A stretch of 64,000 nucleotides of DNA from Kuschelorhynchus macadamiae (GCA_030620095.1 JAUTXW010004473.1:124001-188000), one strand, 5' to 3'; shown: positions 49,952 through 57,141, numbered from the stretch's first letter. Translations and numbers: made by a program. The notes: generated from the sequence alone by a model not told the origin.

Positions 49952-50003
<52 letters not shown>

Positions 50004-53000
50004 GGTGGCCCAACGAAATACCCTTATTTATGACTTTCCTGGTATATTTTGGGAAAAACGCTTGGACACGTCAATTTTGATTTTTAGGGGGACGTCTTTT
50101 CATGTATGATTGTATAATACAGGGTGTTCCAAAAATAAGATATCGCATTACACTTGACATTTTTAAATGGAAACCCCCAATTTTTTTTCTATTTTTGGAT
50201 TCTCCAGGAAGTTTTTAGTAACTTTTGTATAATAGAGTTTATACCTATCTTCAACCATTTTGAAGTTATTTGAATAATTGAATAATATCAAGTATTGATA
50301 AATTAAATTCAAGAAAGGGTCAAAATAACGAAACTTTATTATCAAAACGGAAACATTGCAAGGGCTACTGCCCGGTTGTTTAATACGTTACATTCAGTCA
50401 AAAATATTAACCATAAGTATGTGGCTAAATTAATAAGAAAATTTGAAGCAACTAGATCTGTATCTAATATTCGCCGGAATCAGGAACACTAAACCATTTA
50501 CAGTTTTACATTCACATTAAAATTTAAACAAAAATTAGTTACTTAGCTACAATGTGTCAAAAAGTCAATGTGGTAATAAATGTTGAAAGTGGTGTCCGTT
50601 TACCTCCATGCAATAATAAATATTTTGCTCAAATCTATTCCTAACATTTTCACACATTTCTGAAGTTATTTGTCTGCATTCCGCCGTGATCCGCTCCCGA
50701 AGATCTTGGATGGAGTCTGGCTTCGTACTAAAAACCTTACTTTTTATATGTCCCCAAAGAAAGTAATCTAAAGGACTCAAGTCCGGAGACCTTGGTGGCC
50801 ACTCAATGGGGCCGCGCCGTCCGATCCACTGATTTGGGAAATGGGTGTCCAAAAACTGTCGTACTGGAGCTACATAGTGCGGTGGTGCACCATCTTGTTG
50901 GAAATGAAGAAAATTTTCATTATAATTAACCTCATTTTCTATTATTTCGGTTATTCGTGGCTCTATTGTATTTTCCAACATGTCCAAGTACAACTCCCCC
51001 GTCAAGTTTCCAGGAATAAAGAAAGGTCCTACAATATGATTTCCGAAAATGCCGGCCCAGACATTAATTTTTTGTGGGTATTGCGAATGTACCTCTCGAA
51101 ACAAATGTGGATTCGAGTCGCTCCAATATCGACAATTATGTCTATTTACAGCACCATGTAAATAGAAGGTACATTCATCCGAAAAACAAATGTTAAATAA
51201 CAAATTTGGGTTATTGTTCAAACGTTGTGTCATTAATTCGCAAAACTCCAACCTTCTATCATAATCGTCTTCATTAAGCTCATGGACAAGTTTAGTTTTG
51301 TACGGGTGAAATTTATAGGATTTCAAAATTCTTTGCACTGTTGAGCGTGTAAATCCTGAAGAAGTAGCCAGACCACGAGTACTTTGGGTGTTGTCAAGAG
51401 CCACGTGTCCCAAAACTGCTATTTCTCTGGCTTCATTTCTACTTGGACGATTTTCCTGATTCCGGCGAATATTAGATACAGATCCAGTTGCTTCAAATTT
51501 TCTTATTAATTTAGCCACATACTTATGGTTAATATTTTTGTCTGGATGTAACGCATTAAACAACCGGGCGGTAGCTCTTGCAATGCTTCCGTTTTGATAC
51601 AGTTTCGTTATTTCGACCCTTTCTTGAATTGAATAAATCATTGCAAAATATTATAATAGAACTAGGCAACTTAACGATTTCAAATCAAAGATAAAGTTGT
51701 TCTATGATTTACGATGACATTGACGGATGCTAAATTTCTTGCTGGTATCGGTGATTATTATTTTTTTCCGTATTATCAGTACTAAATTAAATGAGGCGAA
51801 TTTTATAAAAAAAATTAAAAAAACTTCAAAATGGTTGAAGATAGGTATAAACTCTATTATACAAAAGTTACTAAAAACTTCCTGGAGAATCCAAAAATAG
51901 AAAATTGGGGGTTTCCATTTAAAAATGTCAAGTGTAATGCGATATCTTATTTTTACCCTGTATTATACAATCATACATGAAAAGACGTCCCCCTAAAAAT
52001 CAAAATTGACGTGTCCAAGCGTTTTTCCCAAAATATATATACCCTGTATATATATATATATGTATGTATATATATATATATATATTTATCATGTTTGTGT
52101 ACTTTTTATTTTAGTACATCAAACCAAGGGGGGGTTGCATACAACATGATGGAATGTGTCATTGTACTTAGTATTCTTCGCTTACTTGACGTTGGACAAT
52201 TTAGCCTTGGCATTAGTCGGCTTAGTGCCCTGGCAGATGCTTCAGCTTTTTTGCATGTATTTACAATGTGTCGTTTCATAGTAGATCCCTGGTCGATAGA
52301 AACTCCTAAATATTTTGTTTCTAGTTTTGTAGTAATAAGCGCATCCATTACATCAATAGTAACTCGTTTAACTGTTTTACGATAGGCCATTAGCACTGCT
52401 TCTGTTTTTTCAGGAGCGAGTTTGTTTCATCTCCTTCATGCGCTCCGCCACTATGTGTATGGCGATATTTGTCGAAGTTACTAACGATCCTCAGTTTTAC
52501 CAGTCGCTACTATGGCAAGATCGTCTGCATAGTCAACAATTTTAATATATATCAGATATCAGTGACGAAATAAACGCTAGTGTTAAAAGATCAACAATAT
52601 GTTCTGATTTTTAAGATTTTAACTATTGGTTAAAAGAATAAATGGTACTTAGAATTTCAATAACTTCTTTTCTTTAAATTTCTATATTCGCAAAAATCAG
52701 GTCTGGAAAACCTGAGTTTATAAAAAACTTGTAAGTGTTAGTACTATGAAAAATGGTTTAATAGGAAATAAAGAAAACTCCATTTGCATGTTTAAAAAAG
52801 CGCGTTGTCTGCAACAAACAACAATAGCTTGAAAATTAATAATTTTATTTTATTTTTAGCGTCTCACTTACGTTCTCTTGGAATCTTAAATGAATAATTT
52901 GCATAGGTTTATTAAATGATTGCGCAGTATCTGAATATCCAAAGTTAATGATATAGGAAATAGACGTAAAACATTTTGTCAAAGTAAACGCAACCTCTAA

Positions 53001-53947
53001 ACAAATAGTACAGATGAAGTAAAGAAAATATAAGATAATTATATTACAAAGAATGGCAAAATTAGGCTTTTTTTGAACAACCTTCCCCCACTTTCACCTA
53101 AAAGGACTTTTTTTTATATAATCAATGTTCGCTCAGGTCTTCAAATTGACTGTTTTAGTCAAATAGTAAATATTTTAACAAGTTACTTCATTTGGTAGCG
53201 TAACATCAGCTCCTTATCGTTTTGAATCTTTTTTCGTCTAATTTTTCTTTTTGCTCAAGCATGTTTTAATGTAGTTAAATTAATGTGAAATAGGATAAAG
53301 TAAGTTTCTTTCTACATAGTTTCCTATATCTATAAATTAATTTTTCAAATGAAGATCAATAAATTTATGACCTGCAAAAAGGTTCACACAAGTTATAATA
53401 TTGAATATTTGACGGATGTAAATTAAGATTTTATGAGAGTGAAACATACACACACCCTGCCGTGATTAGGAAAAATGCAGTATTTACAGAAAAGTTAAAA
53501 CGGAGTAAATTCAACTTGAATGAAATTGTCTAACCGAAGCAAACATTTACCTAAAAGCTGGTTCTTGCTGCACTATATTTTATTGTTATCGACAGAAATT
53601 TTATCTGACTAAGAAAAATTTCAAAAAATCTCTGTCATTGCTTTAAAAATGTGTTTACTGCTTATCTAATTATCGAATACATAAACTATAGCTATTCGCT
53701 CAAACAAAAACACCGTACTGCAGTTTTATCAAACATTGAATAGGATTTTTGTTTTTTAAAAATAAAGTATTGAAAAAAAAACCGGAAACTCTAAATTAAA
53801 ATTTTGTTTCTGACAAAAATTAGCAAAATAAATTTTAATTAATAGATCTAACACGTAACTTAACCCATTTTCTATTTCTTATACCTGCTACTAATAATTT
53901 TGTTAGTAGGCATAGTTAGCCAGAACTCTCTTCTAATATATAAATAA

Positions 53948-53989
<42 letters not shown>

Positions 53990-56107
53990 AGAAATATTCA
54001 CAGTTGTATGGGTTCTTTAATTATACGTTCACAATAAATTACCTTTAATTATATTATTAGACAGGGCGCTTTAAAAGAAAAAAAAATGAAACGATTCGCA
54101 AAAATGTATTTTTTGTTTTTTGGCATAACTGCTATTCCCGCTTAAAGCCCCGTATTTCCACAACAAAAAAACCCCTTCTGCAATTTTTCAATATTTCAAT
54201 TGGTTTTTGCTTTTTTGCCTGTTAATTAACAGCGTGAACCCTACACACGTGGCAAAAATTACTTTTTTCAAAGCCTGCTTGTGACAAGTTGTCACGTGTA
54301 TCGCATAGGCACTATTAAAAATTTGCAAATGAAACAAAAACCGGTTGAAATATTGAAAATTGCAAAAGGGGTTTCCTGTTATATGGTGTTTTAAGACGAA
54401 TCGTTTAAAAAATTGCTTCTTTTAAATTACCCTGTATAATAACATAATTGTTAATTCAATTTGAATACATCTTTGTAGAACCACATTTTTCTTGTTTGAA
54501 TAATTTTCCAACCTATCATTATTGGAGAAAGTATTCACAGGTGTGTAGGTTTTAAGATGATGCATTCGAAAACTCGGGGTAAATACGCTGGGTATTTACC
54601 CGAGCATTTTGATATTTTACGTAAAAACGTCAATAATTGATATCTGCTCTTGTTATTGTCAATGTATAACGTTTGAAGATATTAAAATGTATTAATTAAT
54701 TTATCAATAAATAAATAAATATATAAGAACAATTGTTTTTATTTAAACCCTATATAGAAATTGTTTGTAAAAAGACCTTTTAAATGTACACACTCACCAC
54801 CAAATTATGAAGAAACCGGTTAAATAAGAGACATTCTGCAGAAATTTTAAAATATGTTATTTTGTATATTAGGACAAAGTTAAAATAATTTTTTCTAAGT
54901 CAGCCAAAATTAAATTAAATGTTCTTTTTTCCTATCTTAGTAACCTAACAGAAAAATCTAAAAAAAAAACAAGAAGTCATCTAACAGTCACTTTAACTGA
55001 CTCTGTAATAAAATAGCGCTGCATGAAACAGCGCTGTAATGAAACAGCGATGTATCGAAACAGCCATGTAATGAAATATAAATACCCGGGTTCTGAGCAT
55101 TTATCTCGATCATGCTCAGAAGTTAAATGCTTGTGACCACCATGTTTTATAAACTTCAAGGCACCTTTTATCATCTTTATTATCCAAATTACGTAAAGCA
55201 AGCGTTATATTTATAAACCGCGGGGTAAAGATGGATTCAATGGTATACTGTCATGATATCCTTGAGGTTATTCTGCCAGAAATTAAAACTATCAATGATC
55301 ACATCGTTCTGTATATACAGTTTATTTCTTAAATCAACAATGTCCAGAAATTATAAGTCCAGATGAGTGGCCTCCAAACAACCTCGATTTAAACCCAGTA
55401 GATTATACAATTTGTGGAACGTTAGAAAGTGTCTTAGGTTAGCCCTAGGGGAACGAAAAAAAGTTTGTTTAACAAACTATGATACAAATTAAATTTCTTT
55501 TATTTGTTTGTATTTAAATACATTTTTTTCTCACTAAATAATTTTAATTTTCTTTTTAAACAATGAAATACCAAATTTATTTTAATTTATGTGCATAAAC
55601 TTTTTTTGAATTGCACAGGGTGATATGGAGTAAAGCAGCTTTTTAAAAGCATAAATGTTGTTTTTATTTGACAAACTAATAATCTATTCAGAAAATGGCA
55701 ATACACGTCAGAATTATTTTATTTTTATACCTATAAACTCCAATTTTAGAAAACCACAACACAACACATTTTTTAATACAAATATTCTAACAGAAAAAAG
55801 ATTTTCTATGTTCCCATTTATTTCCATATTAATTTACTGTTTAATTGGTATTTTCAATATTAAGCGTTAAATAAAGAACAAATACATTTCTAAGGTTTTT
55901 GGATGAAACTTCATACATGATTAATTTTATAGCAGTGTAAATTTGACTGTCGTTGATAATAATGAGTTATTTTATAAATTGTTGAAATAAAAAATTGTAA
56001 ATACTTAATTTATAAATAAATAAAATATAAAGATAGATCATTCACATATTATTTTAAAAACATATTTACTTACCGAGAGCAACTAATAAAATAACGTAAA
56101 GTTTCAT
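26626..56107 (-). CDS. Secreted single-domain Kazal-type protease inhibitor-like protein, 3 exons
   Basis: Spliced CDS join of complement 56074-56107, 40272-40460 and 26626-26684: 282 nt, 93 residues. All junctions are GT-AG and phases agree (34, 189 and 59 nt). Residues 1-20 form a signal peptide (basic residue, then a Val/Leu/Ile core, ending near VYG before VPSKG), so the product should be secreted. A Kazal domain follows with cysteines at 37, 41, 49, 63, 70 and 84, the conserved Tyr45 after the second cysteine, and a GEC motif holding the sixth cysteine. Family members usually block serine proteases through the loop just after the second cysteine; the predicted P1 residue is Glu43, so trypsin-like targets are unlikely. 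The 13-residue C3-C4 and 6-residue C4-C5 spacings are longer than the classical 10 and 2-3. The tail is glycine-rich. Introns are 15,613 and 13,587 bp, full of transposons. I found the gene by reading splice sites; no single long ORF shows it. Function as an inhibitor is inferred from the family. Confidence 0.9.
27165..27416 (+). repeat. 5' LTR of the errantivirus
   Basis: Matches the 3' LTR at 30128-30376 with around 15-20 differences. Contains AATAAAATAATTTTCGG near its end. The primer-binding site starts at 27417. Confidence 0.85.
27793..28878 (+). pseudogene. Errantivirus gag, broken
   Basis: Gag makes the particle shell of the element. The reading frame opens at ATG 27793 but has TAG after 36 codons (27901) and a run of TAA codons near 28213, followed by a shift. 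The last part (28366-28878) is open and rich in Asn, Gln, Phe and Pro, typical of the C-terminal region of this gag group. It ends in a Lys/Ser stretch. No zinc knuckle, as usual for errantiviruses. Confidence 0.75.
29150..29520 (+). pseudogene. Errantivirus pol remnant: RNase H segment
   Basis: FILTTDASNIALGAVLSQG, ITFASRTLNESDKN, FTIYTDHRPLVWLFN and INTNADALLR are the standard RNase H landmarks of gypsy pol. A frame break lies near 29300. Sequence before it jumps directly from gag and sequence after it jumps directly to env, marking two internal deletions. Confidence 0.85.
29528..30118 (+). pseudogene. Errantivirus envelope C-terminal half
   Basis: An open frame of 196 codons. A hydrophobic membrane segment is at about residues 140-160, followed by a basic cytoplasmic tail and a Glu-rich end, the layout of insect errantivirus envelope proteins related to baculovirus F. 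The signal peptide, the cleavage site and the N-terminal half are missing. It is out of context after the RNase H fragment and cannot be a complete envelope protein. Confidence 0.75.
30128..30376 (+). repeat. 3' LTR of the errantivirus
   Basis: Starts directly after the purine tract at 30115-30127. A clean 4-bp target duplication was not found: TGCT precedes the 5' LTR and AGCT lies just past the 3' end. Confidence 0.85.
30440..31560. repeat. Interspersed repeat family C, long composite copy
   Basis: The beginning (30440-30620) is the inverse of the end module seen at 12780 and 62380, with CAGGGTCCTTAGATGC and a GTCTGTCTGTTCG tract. Many GCCATTTT/GGCGGCC blocks follow in mixed orientation to about 31560. 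A local copy of the GAGAAGTTCCGGGT repeat interrupts it at 30970-31035. Confidence 0.55.
31570..31597. repeat. (TA)n microsatellite
   Basis: About 28 bp of TA immediately before the perfect hairpin at 31600. Confidence 0.9.
31600..31633. other. Perfect 16-bp hairpin with 2-nt loop
   Basis: GATCATAAAAGAGAAA (31600-31615) and its exact complement (31618-31633) are separated by TG. It sits 6 bases upstream of the hammerhead-like core. Such a short perfect palindrome next to the core may come from a snapback during reverse transcription. Confidence 0.7.
31640..31663 (+). ncRNA. Hammerhead ribozyme-like core
   Basis: CTGATGA (31640-31646), stem II GTCC/GGAT (31647-31650 with 31656-31659; one G-T wobble) around loop CGATA, then GAAA (31660-31663). 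This matches the conserved core of known retroelement hammerheads, which differ mainly in having C before GAAA. Helix III (GTATTTGTGC after the core) and helix I have no clear partner upstream, where a TA tract and a hairpin now lie, so cis-cleavage by this copy is unlikely. It heads a repeat shared with 11283-11740 and 58335-58490. Confidence 0.65.
31664..31880 (+). repeat. Hammerhead-linked repeat, body
   Basis: Follows the core directly: ACTACTATGTGTC, then TTTCTTATGCTTGCTTAAA, TATCGAAACATTCCGTAGAC, CTACATGTTGAGGTATG and the end CAGTTGCGAAAAAGTC. Same order and high identity to the arms at 11283-11720. Confidence 0.75.
31881..33189. other. Stretch with no recognised gene
   Basis: AT-rich. 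Frames of 66-87 codons are driven by base composition. A short direct repeat around TTGGCCAACTTACCTGGCAAG occurs near 32615 and 32770. Nothing else recognised. Confidence 0.35.
33190..33400 (-). repeat. Hammerhead-linked repeat, partial inverted copy
   Basis: GGCTTTTTCGCAACCGAAT through GACTAGTCTGTCTACGGAAT in reverse orientation, then a CTAGACGCAACAAATAATCTG segment shared with 11745-11780. Confidence 0.65.
33541..33566. repeat. (TAG)n microsatellite
   Basis: AGTAGAG followed by repeated TAG units, about 25 bp. Confidence 0.85.
33846..34470 (+). pseudogene. Jockey-like LINE endonuclease fragments
   Basis: Residues reading VVRVSEIWIHEDI, LPHYKFIRKDRRSRAGGIG and IYRPPNTNSD match successive blocks of the APE-type endonuclease of Jockey/CR1-group LINEs (usually SETWL, DR..RGGGV, YRPP). 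A second frame (34260-34480) gives DFNNIMNN and VQQLITEPTRIT, the next two blocks. Several frame breaks; no RT here. Confidence 0.75.
34468..34890 (+). repeat. Diverged tandem repeat, about 280 bp apart
   Basis: AATGAGAAACACTTCGTA at 34468 and AATGAGAAACGCTTAGTA at 34751 each start a block that includes TACTTTTCGAGTA and a CTGGTAAATTT segment. Two copies of an old repeat. A separate pair of GGTATTTCGCCGTTTTAAC blocks is near 35040 and 35582. Confidence 0.55.
35719..35955 (+). CDS. Unrecognised 78-codon frame
   Basis: Open from ATG 35719, with a less AT-driven composition than its surroundings and a basic, Arg/Thr/Lys-rich second half. Another frame just upstream (35650-35770) also looks coding-like (SGLLKECSNEIAFLPKEAP), which suggests a frameshifted fragment of one gene. 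No family recognised. Confidence 0.25.
   Translation: MLQRNRVFTKRSAHLSSMVDYIEACSRRTITESTLKVKVHKIQNFPVQRNARTVTIRGYGNKKEQLRFVGQLKECWLI
36811..36960 (-). other. Open minus-strand stretch with coding-like composition
   Basis: On the minus strand a frame reads SMFYENSNISPEICQEPNG then ADVQWLYSLSVKLDKENLLNN and stops near 36814. It has a mix of acidic, aromatic and polar residues that is unusual for this AT-rich region. Only about 45 codons; no splice or domain evidence, so it could be a captured exon or a transposon fragment. Confidence 0.25.
37690..37850 (+). repeat. Hammerhead-linked repeat, diverged copy
   Basis: TATGTATCGAAACATTCCATG, CCATGTTGAGAT and TTTAGTTGCGAATAAACAAAAAAG keep the family order with more change than the other copies. 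Confidence 0.55.
37851..40265. other. Intron stretch with no recognised element
   Basis: I see no homology, array or long inverted repeat here. The minus frame 39051-39239 has an acceptor-like start but does not fit the Kazal domain (see rejected list). Confidence 0.4.
40272..40460 (-). CDS. Kazal gene exon 2
   Basis: The 189-nt exon runs from an acceptor ending TTACAG (complement of 40461-40466) to a donor GTAACT (complement of 40266-40271). It completes codon 12 and encodes residues 13-74: the rest of the signal peptide, a lysine-rich linker, and Kazal cysteines 1-5. The base content is clearly less AT-rich than the flanking intron, as expected for coding sequence. Confidence 0.92.
40473..43480. 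other. Intron stretch with no recognised element
   Basis: AT-rich sequence without coding signal; short (TA) runs near 40795. Nothing else recognised. Confidence 0.4.
43490..43740 (-). repeat. Interspersed repeat family C, inverted copy
   Basis: The minus strand carries the GCCGCTATTTTGTT, TACCAAAATGTTAGCAG and GTGGTTTTGTGGCTATTTTGCG blocks in family order. The overlapping opposite-strand frames (43390-43587 and 43500-43730) are artefacts. Confidence 0.5.
43797..44803. repeat. Tandem satellite, four diverged ~250-bp monomers
   Basis: Monomers begin near 43797, 44067, 44288 and 44535, each with an ACAGGGTG-like start, then AATCGGGTCACTG, a GACTACAGNGTGTAGAGGTTCG block and a GGGGTGAAACCACCCC block. 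Periods are about 270, 221, 247 and 268 bp. Divergence between copies is clear, so this is an old array. It ends near 44884 with GCGAACGAAGTCGCGGGTAC, a tail that I associate with several insect repeats. Confidence 0.7.
45273..46080. mobile_element. Foldback element, 0.8-kb palindrome
   Basis: Starts CGGGGTTATTCACGG and ends with the inverse of CAGGGTTATTCACGG. The arms are inverted along almost their whole ~400 bp, with landmarks such as GAACATAAACTCT and AATTATGCGGTATTGCC mirrored on both sides; the centre is near 45690. A TA lies at 45271-45272. No transposase; the four frames in it are artefacts. Confidence 0.75.
46330..46855. repeat. Old tandem array, ~130-bp monomers
   Basis: The motif AATATTGTAT..TCA followed by a GGTTTATGTATGT and ACCAAATCT block recurs near 46338, 46459, 46589, 46656 and 46787. 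One monomer is about half length. Non-coding. Confidence 0.6.
46860..47080 (+). repeat. Interspersed repeat family C, short copy
   Basis: GCGCCATTTTGTTATGC, TTGGATTGGTACCAAAA, then CATCTAAAAACCTTGAAATG and TTTAGGAGGAAAGTAA. Ends directly after the tandem array. Confidence 0.6.
48200..48720 (+). pseudogene. Pogo/CENP-B-like transposase remnant
   Basis: Residues QFEKALNDVKLNKKSLRAA then EHYKVWKSTLSNDF (48202-48307) form a psq-type HTH, and after a break RIHLVARWGFAFTRLDIRLL with YLDRIGNGRF (48350-48480) match the second DNA-binding domain of pogo/Tigger-type transposases. A 25-bp tandem duplication (ATTAGATATTAGATTGCTG block) sits inside at about 48400-48450. Heavily broken; no DDE domain left. 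Confidence 0.65.
48924..48978. repeat. (TA)n microsatellite
   Basis: About 55 bp of TA. Confidence 0.9.
49441..49902. mobile_element. Foldback MITE, left end lost
   Basis: Arms 49441-49558 and 49624-49740 are near-perfect inverted copies (for example GCTTCAATTGTTTTTGAGAT and its complement). Sequence beyond the right arm continues to a CACCCTGTA terminus at 49895-49905; the matching left terminus is missing. The two similar 60-80 codon frames on opposite strands are mirror images, not genes. Confidence 0.65.
49957..50000. repeat. (TA)n tract, left part, split by the element at 50001
   Basis: TA units end at 50000 and resume at about 52047-52084. The mariner-like element appears to have inserted inside one longer TA tract. 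Confidence 0.85.
50316..50493 (+). pseudogene. Decayed HTH-coding copy in the left arm
   Basis: In-frame with ITKLYYQNGNIARATARLF..KNINHKYVAKLIRKFE..SVSNIRRNQE this stretch repeats residues about 7-64 of the transposase, with an in-frame 3-base insertion and several substitutions, and stops (TAA) after QEH. There is no start codon in frame. Compare the intact equivalent at 14022-14225. Confidence 0.7.
50565..51641 (-). CDS. Mariner-like transposase, intact, inferred D,D,41-D triad
   Basis: A 358-residue open frame with no stops, start MIYSIQERVE. An HTH/DUF4817-like region covers residues 1-62, a second HTH-like region about 68-118, and the DDE domain follows with D155 (CFSDECT), D250 (FQQDGAPPH) and D292 (SPDLSPLDYF): 41 residues lie between the last two. 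The end HHFQHLLPH is a normal family C-terminus. Only about 35-40% similar by eye to the transposase at 14240-15324, so it is another family. Being intact, it could be a young copy or an active transposase. Confidence 0.9.
   Translation of the reverse strand: MIYSIQERVEITKLYQNGSIARATARLFNALHPDKNINHKYVAKLIRKFEATGSVSNIRRNQENRPSRNEAREIAVLGHVALDNTQSTRGLATSSGFTRSTVQRILKSYKFHPYKTKLVHELNEDDYDRRLEFCELMTQRLNNNPNLLFNICFSDECTFYLHGAVNRHNCRYWSDSNPHLFREVHSQYPQKINVWAGIFGNHIVGPFFIPGNLTGELYLDMLENTIEPRITEIIENEVNYNENFLHFQQDGAPPHYVAPVRQFLDTHFPNQWIGRRGPIEWPPRSPDLSPLDYFLWGHIKSKVFSTKPDSIQDLRERITAECRQITSEMCENVRNRFEQNIYYCMEVNGHHFQHLLPH
52047..52085. repeat. (TA)n tract, right part
   Basis: TA units with a few TG interruptions; continuation of the tract ending at 50000. 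Confidence 0.85.
52106..52560 (-). pseudogene. R1-like LINE reverse transcriptase fragment
   Basis: The minus frame 52106-52396 holds MAYRKTVKRV, TKYLGVSIDQGSTMKRHIVN, AEASARALSRLMPRLN and SSKRRILSTMTHSIMLYATP. These are the RT thumb and connecting segments of R1/LOA-type LINEs. Upstream (52400-52560) a broken frame gives a VDYADDLAI-like box. About 150 residues are left. Its 5' side abuts the (TA)n tract. Confidence 0.75.
52561..53940. other. Intron stretch with no recognised element
   Basis: AT-rich; nothing recognised. A (TA)n tract of about 36 bp lies at 53951-53986 just beyond. Confidence 0.4.
54062..54434. mobile_element. Foldback MITE, 373 bp
   Basis: Starts CAGGGCGCTTTAAAAG and ends with the inverse of CAGGGTAATTTAAAAG, with TA after the right end. 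Arms of about 180 bp mirror each other (AAACGATTCG, TGCAATTTTTCAATATTTCAA blocks); the centre is the palindrome GTGACAAGTTGTCAC near 54290. Confidence 0.75.
55320..55443 (+). pseudogene. Mariner-type transposase C-terminal fragment
   Basis: PEIISPDEWPPNNLDLNPVD followed by YTICGTLESVLG corresponds to the block that holds the third catalytic aspartate of mariner-like transposases (usually WPPNSPDLNPLDY). About 30 residues remain. It is at the 5' side of intron 1. Confidence 0.6.
56074..56107 (-). CDS. Kazal gene exon 1 (coding part)
   Basis: Thirty-four coding bases from ATG (complement of 56105-56107) to a strong donor GTAAGT (complement of 56068-56073). It encodes residues 1-11 and the first base of codon 12, the first half of the signal peptide. 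The ATG is preceded by ACC, a favourable initiation context. The 5' UTR is about 105-115 nt if transcription starts below the TATA box near 56240. Confidence 0.9.
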
Positions 56108-56210
56108 GGTCAACAGATTTCGCAAGTATCACCACTGGGTACGGATAAACTGGTCGTGTTTTTTTGTAGGGTCCCCCTCTTTTAATAAATTGTTTAATGA
56201 AAGCAAGGGG

Positions 56211-56260
56211 GACAACGGACTAACGGCAGCATATCCTTTATAATCTTATTTATCTTATCA
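56211..56260 (-). promoter_or_regulatory. Kazal gene core promoter: TATA box plus two overlapping GATA sites
   Basis: On the minus strand TATAAA lies at complement 56237-56242, about 130 bp upstream of the ATG, with TTAGTC-type initiator sequence 20-30 bp downstream. Two overlapping WGATAR sites (complement 56250-56255 and 56255-56260) lie just upstream of the TATA box. GATA factors drive many gut and fat-body genes in insects, so expression in such tissue is a reasonable inference, not something seen here. Confidence 0.6.
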
Positions 56261-56683
56261 AAATTAACGGGATACAAGATACCATAAGAATGTCAATAAC
56301 TCCTTTGCACAGAACTTATTAATTAAAAACCAATTGAAAATATTTTAAAATCTGAAAAATCTCTTAAAAAATTACTGCTTTTGAAAGTTCAAATAAGGAT
56401 ATAATTTACATTTTAAACAACTATTTTACTTTAGAAATAACATAAATAATAAAAATCAATACATATTTTTATTAAAAATCTTAGGAGCCTCCCACGAATT
56501 TTGTTTTTTGAAAGCAAATTGGTTTTTCATTACAAAATTTGTAGCCAGAACCTGCACTTTTTGCATATTTCGATTTTTCTGGTTAAATTCCTTCACCTAT
56601 CAGTTGTATTCAATCACACTTATATGAATCCTTTCTTTTGTCCCCGAAAGTAAAATAAAACTCATTTTGTATAGGTTCATATA

Positions 56684-56950
56684 CAGGGTGTCTGATATAA
56701 GATATCCTAAAAATTTAATTTTTTTTATACAGGGGGAATAATAAATACATTCTGCGTTAAAGTAAAATTGTCTCATTTTGTAAAATACGCAAAAAAGCCA
56801 CTCTTGATAAAAAGCTTTTGCTTCAGAAATTTATAAGGTTCGTGTTATCAAAAATTTTTTATACGGGGGGCATAAATATTACAAAAATGTTGTGCGTAAA
56901 AAGCATACCGTTTATAATTCTCTCCAATTTTTAAAATTAAACCCCAAGCA
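56684..56950. mobile_element. Partial MITE with ACAGGGTG end and two internal blocks
   Basis: TATACAGGGTGTCTGATATAAG at 56680 is followed by TTTTATACAGGGGGAATA at 56735 and TTTTATACGGGGGGCATA at 56858, each with a TGCGTTAAA/TGCGTAAAA block behind. No closing end found. Confidence 0.45.
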
Positions 56951-57141
56951 GAAATACAAGATTTCGTTACAAAATTAAAATTAGGAGTACCCATTTTATC
57001 ACATAGTCCCAAATATCCGGAATTAAAATGCGCCAAAACAAAATAAATAAAAAAAAAAATGAAAAAGCTACCTATGACCCATTAAAGATAAACATCTGAT
57101 GATCCCAATCTAATAATTTTAATGATATGAAACTAATAGTA

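Larger units (their letters stand above)
50001..52046 (-). mobile_element. Mariner-like (DUF4817-type) element with nested long inverted ends
   Basis: Outer ends: CAGGGTGGCCCAACG at 50001 and CCCTG at 52046, both against TA. Inner ends: CAGGGTGTTCC at 50120 and ACCCTG at 51960, also next to TA. The 120 bp between outer and inner left ends are mirrored on the right, so inverted repeats run through both. About 490 bp on the left (to 50489) is repeated inverted at 51453-52046, the left arm lacking about 150 bp of 5' UTR and the right arm about 40 bp near its tip. The left arm includes a decayed copy of the transposase N-terminus. Length 2046 bp. Confidence 0.85.
40461..56073 (-). other. Kazal gene intron 1 (15.6 kb)
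   Basis: The intron holds, from its 5' end: a mariner C-terminal fragment (55.3 kb), a foldback MITE (54.1-54.4 kb), an R1-like LINE fragment, the full mariner-like element at 50.0-52.05 kb, a palindrome (49.4-49.9 kb), a pogo-like remnant, a tandem array (46.3-46.9 kb), a foldback element (45.3-46.1 kb) and a satellite (43.8-44.8 kb). In 40461-43480 and 52561-54060 I see only AT-rich sequence without recognisable elements. Confidence 0.85.
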
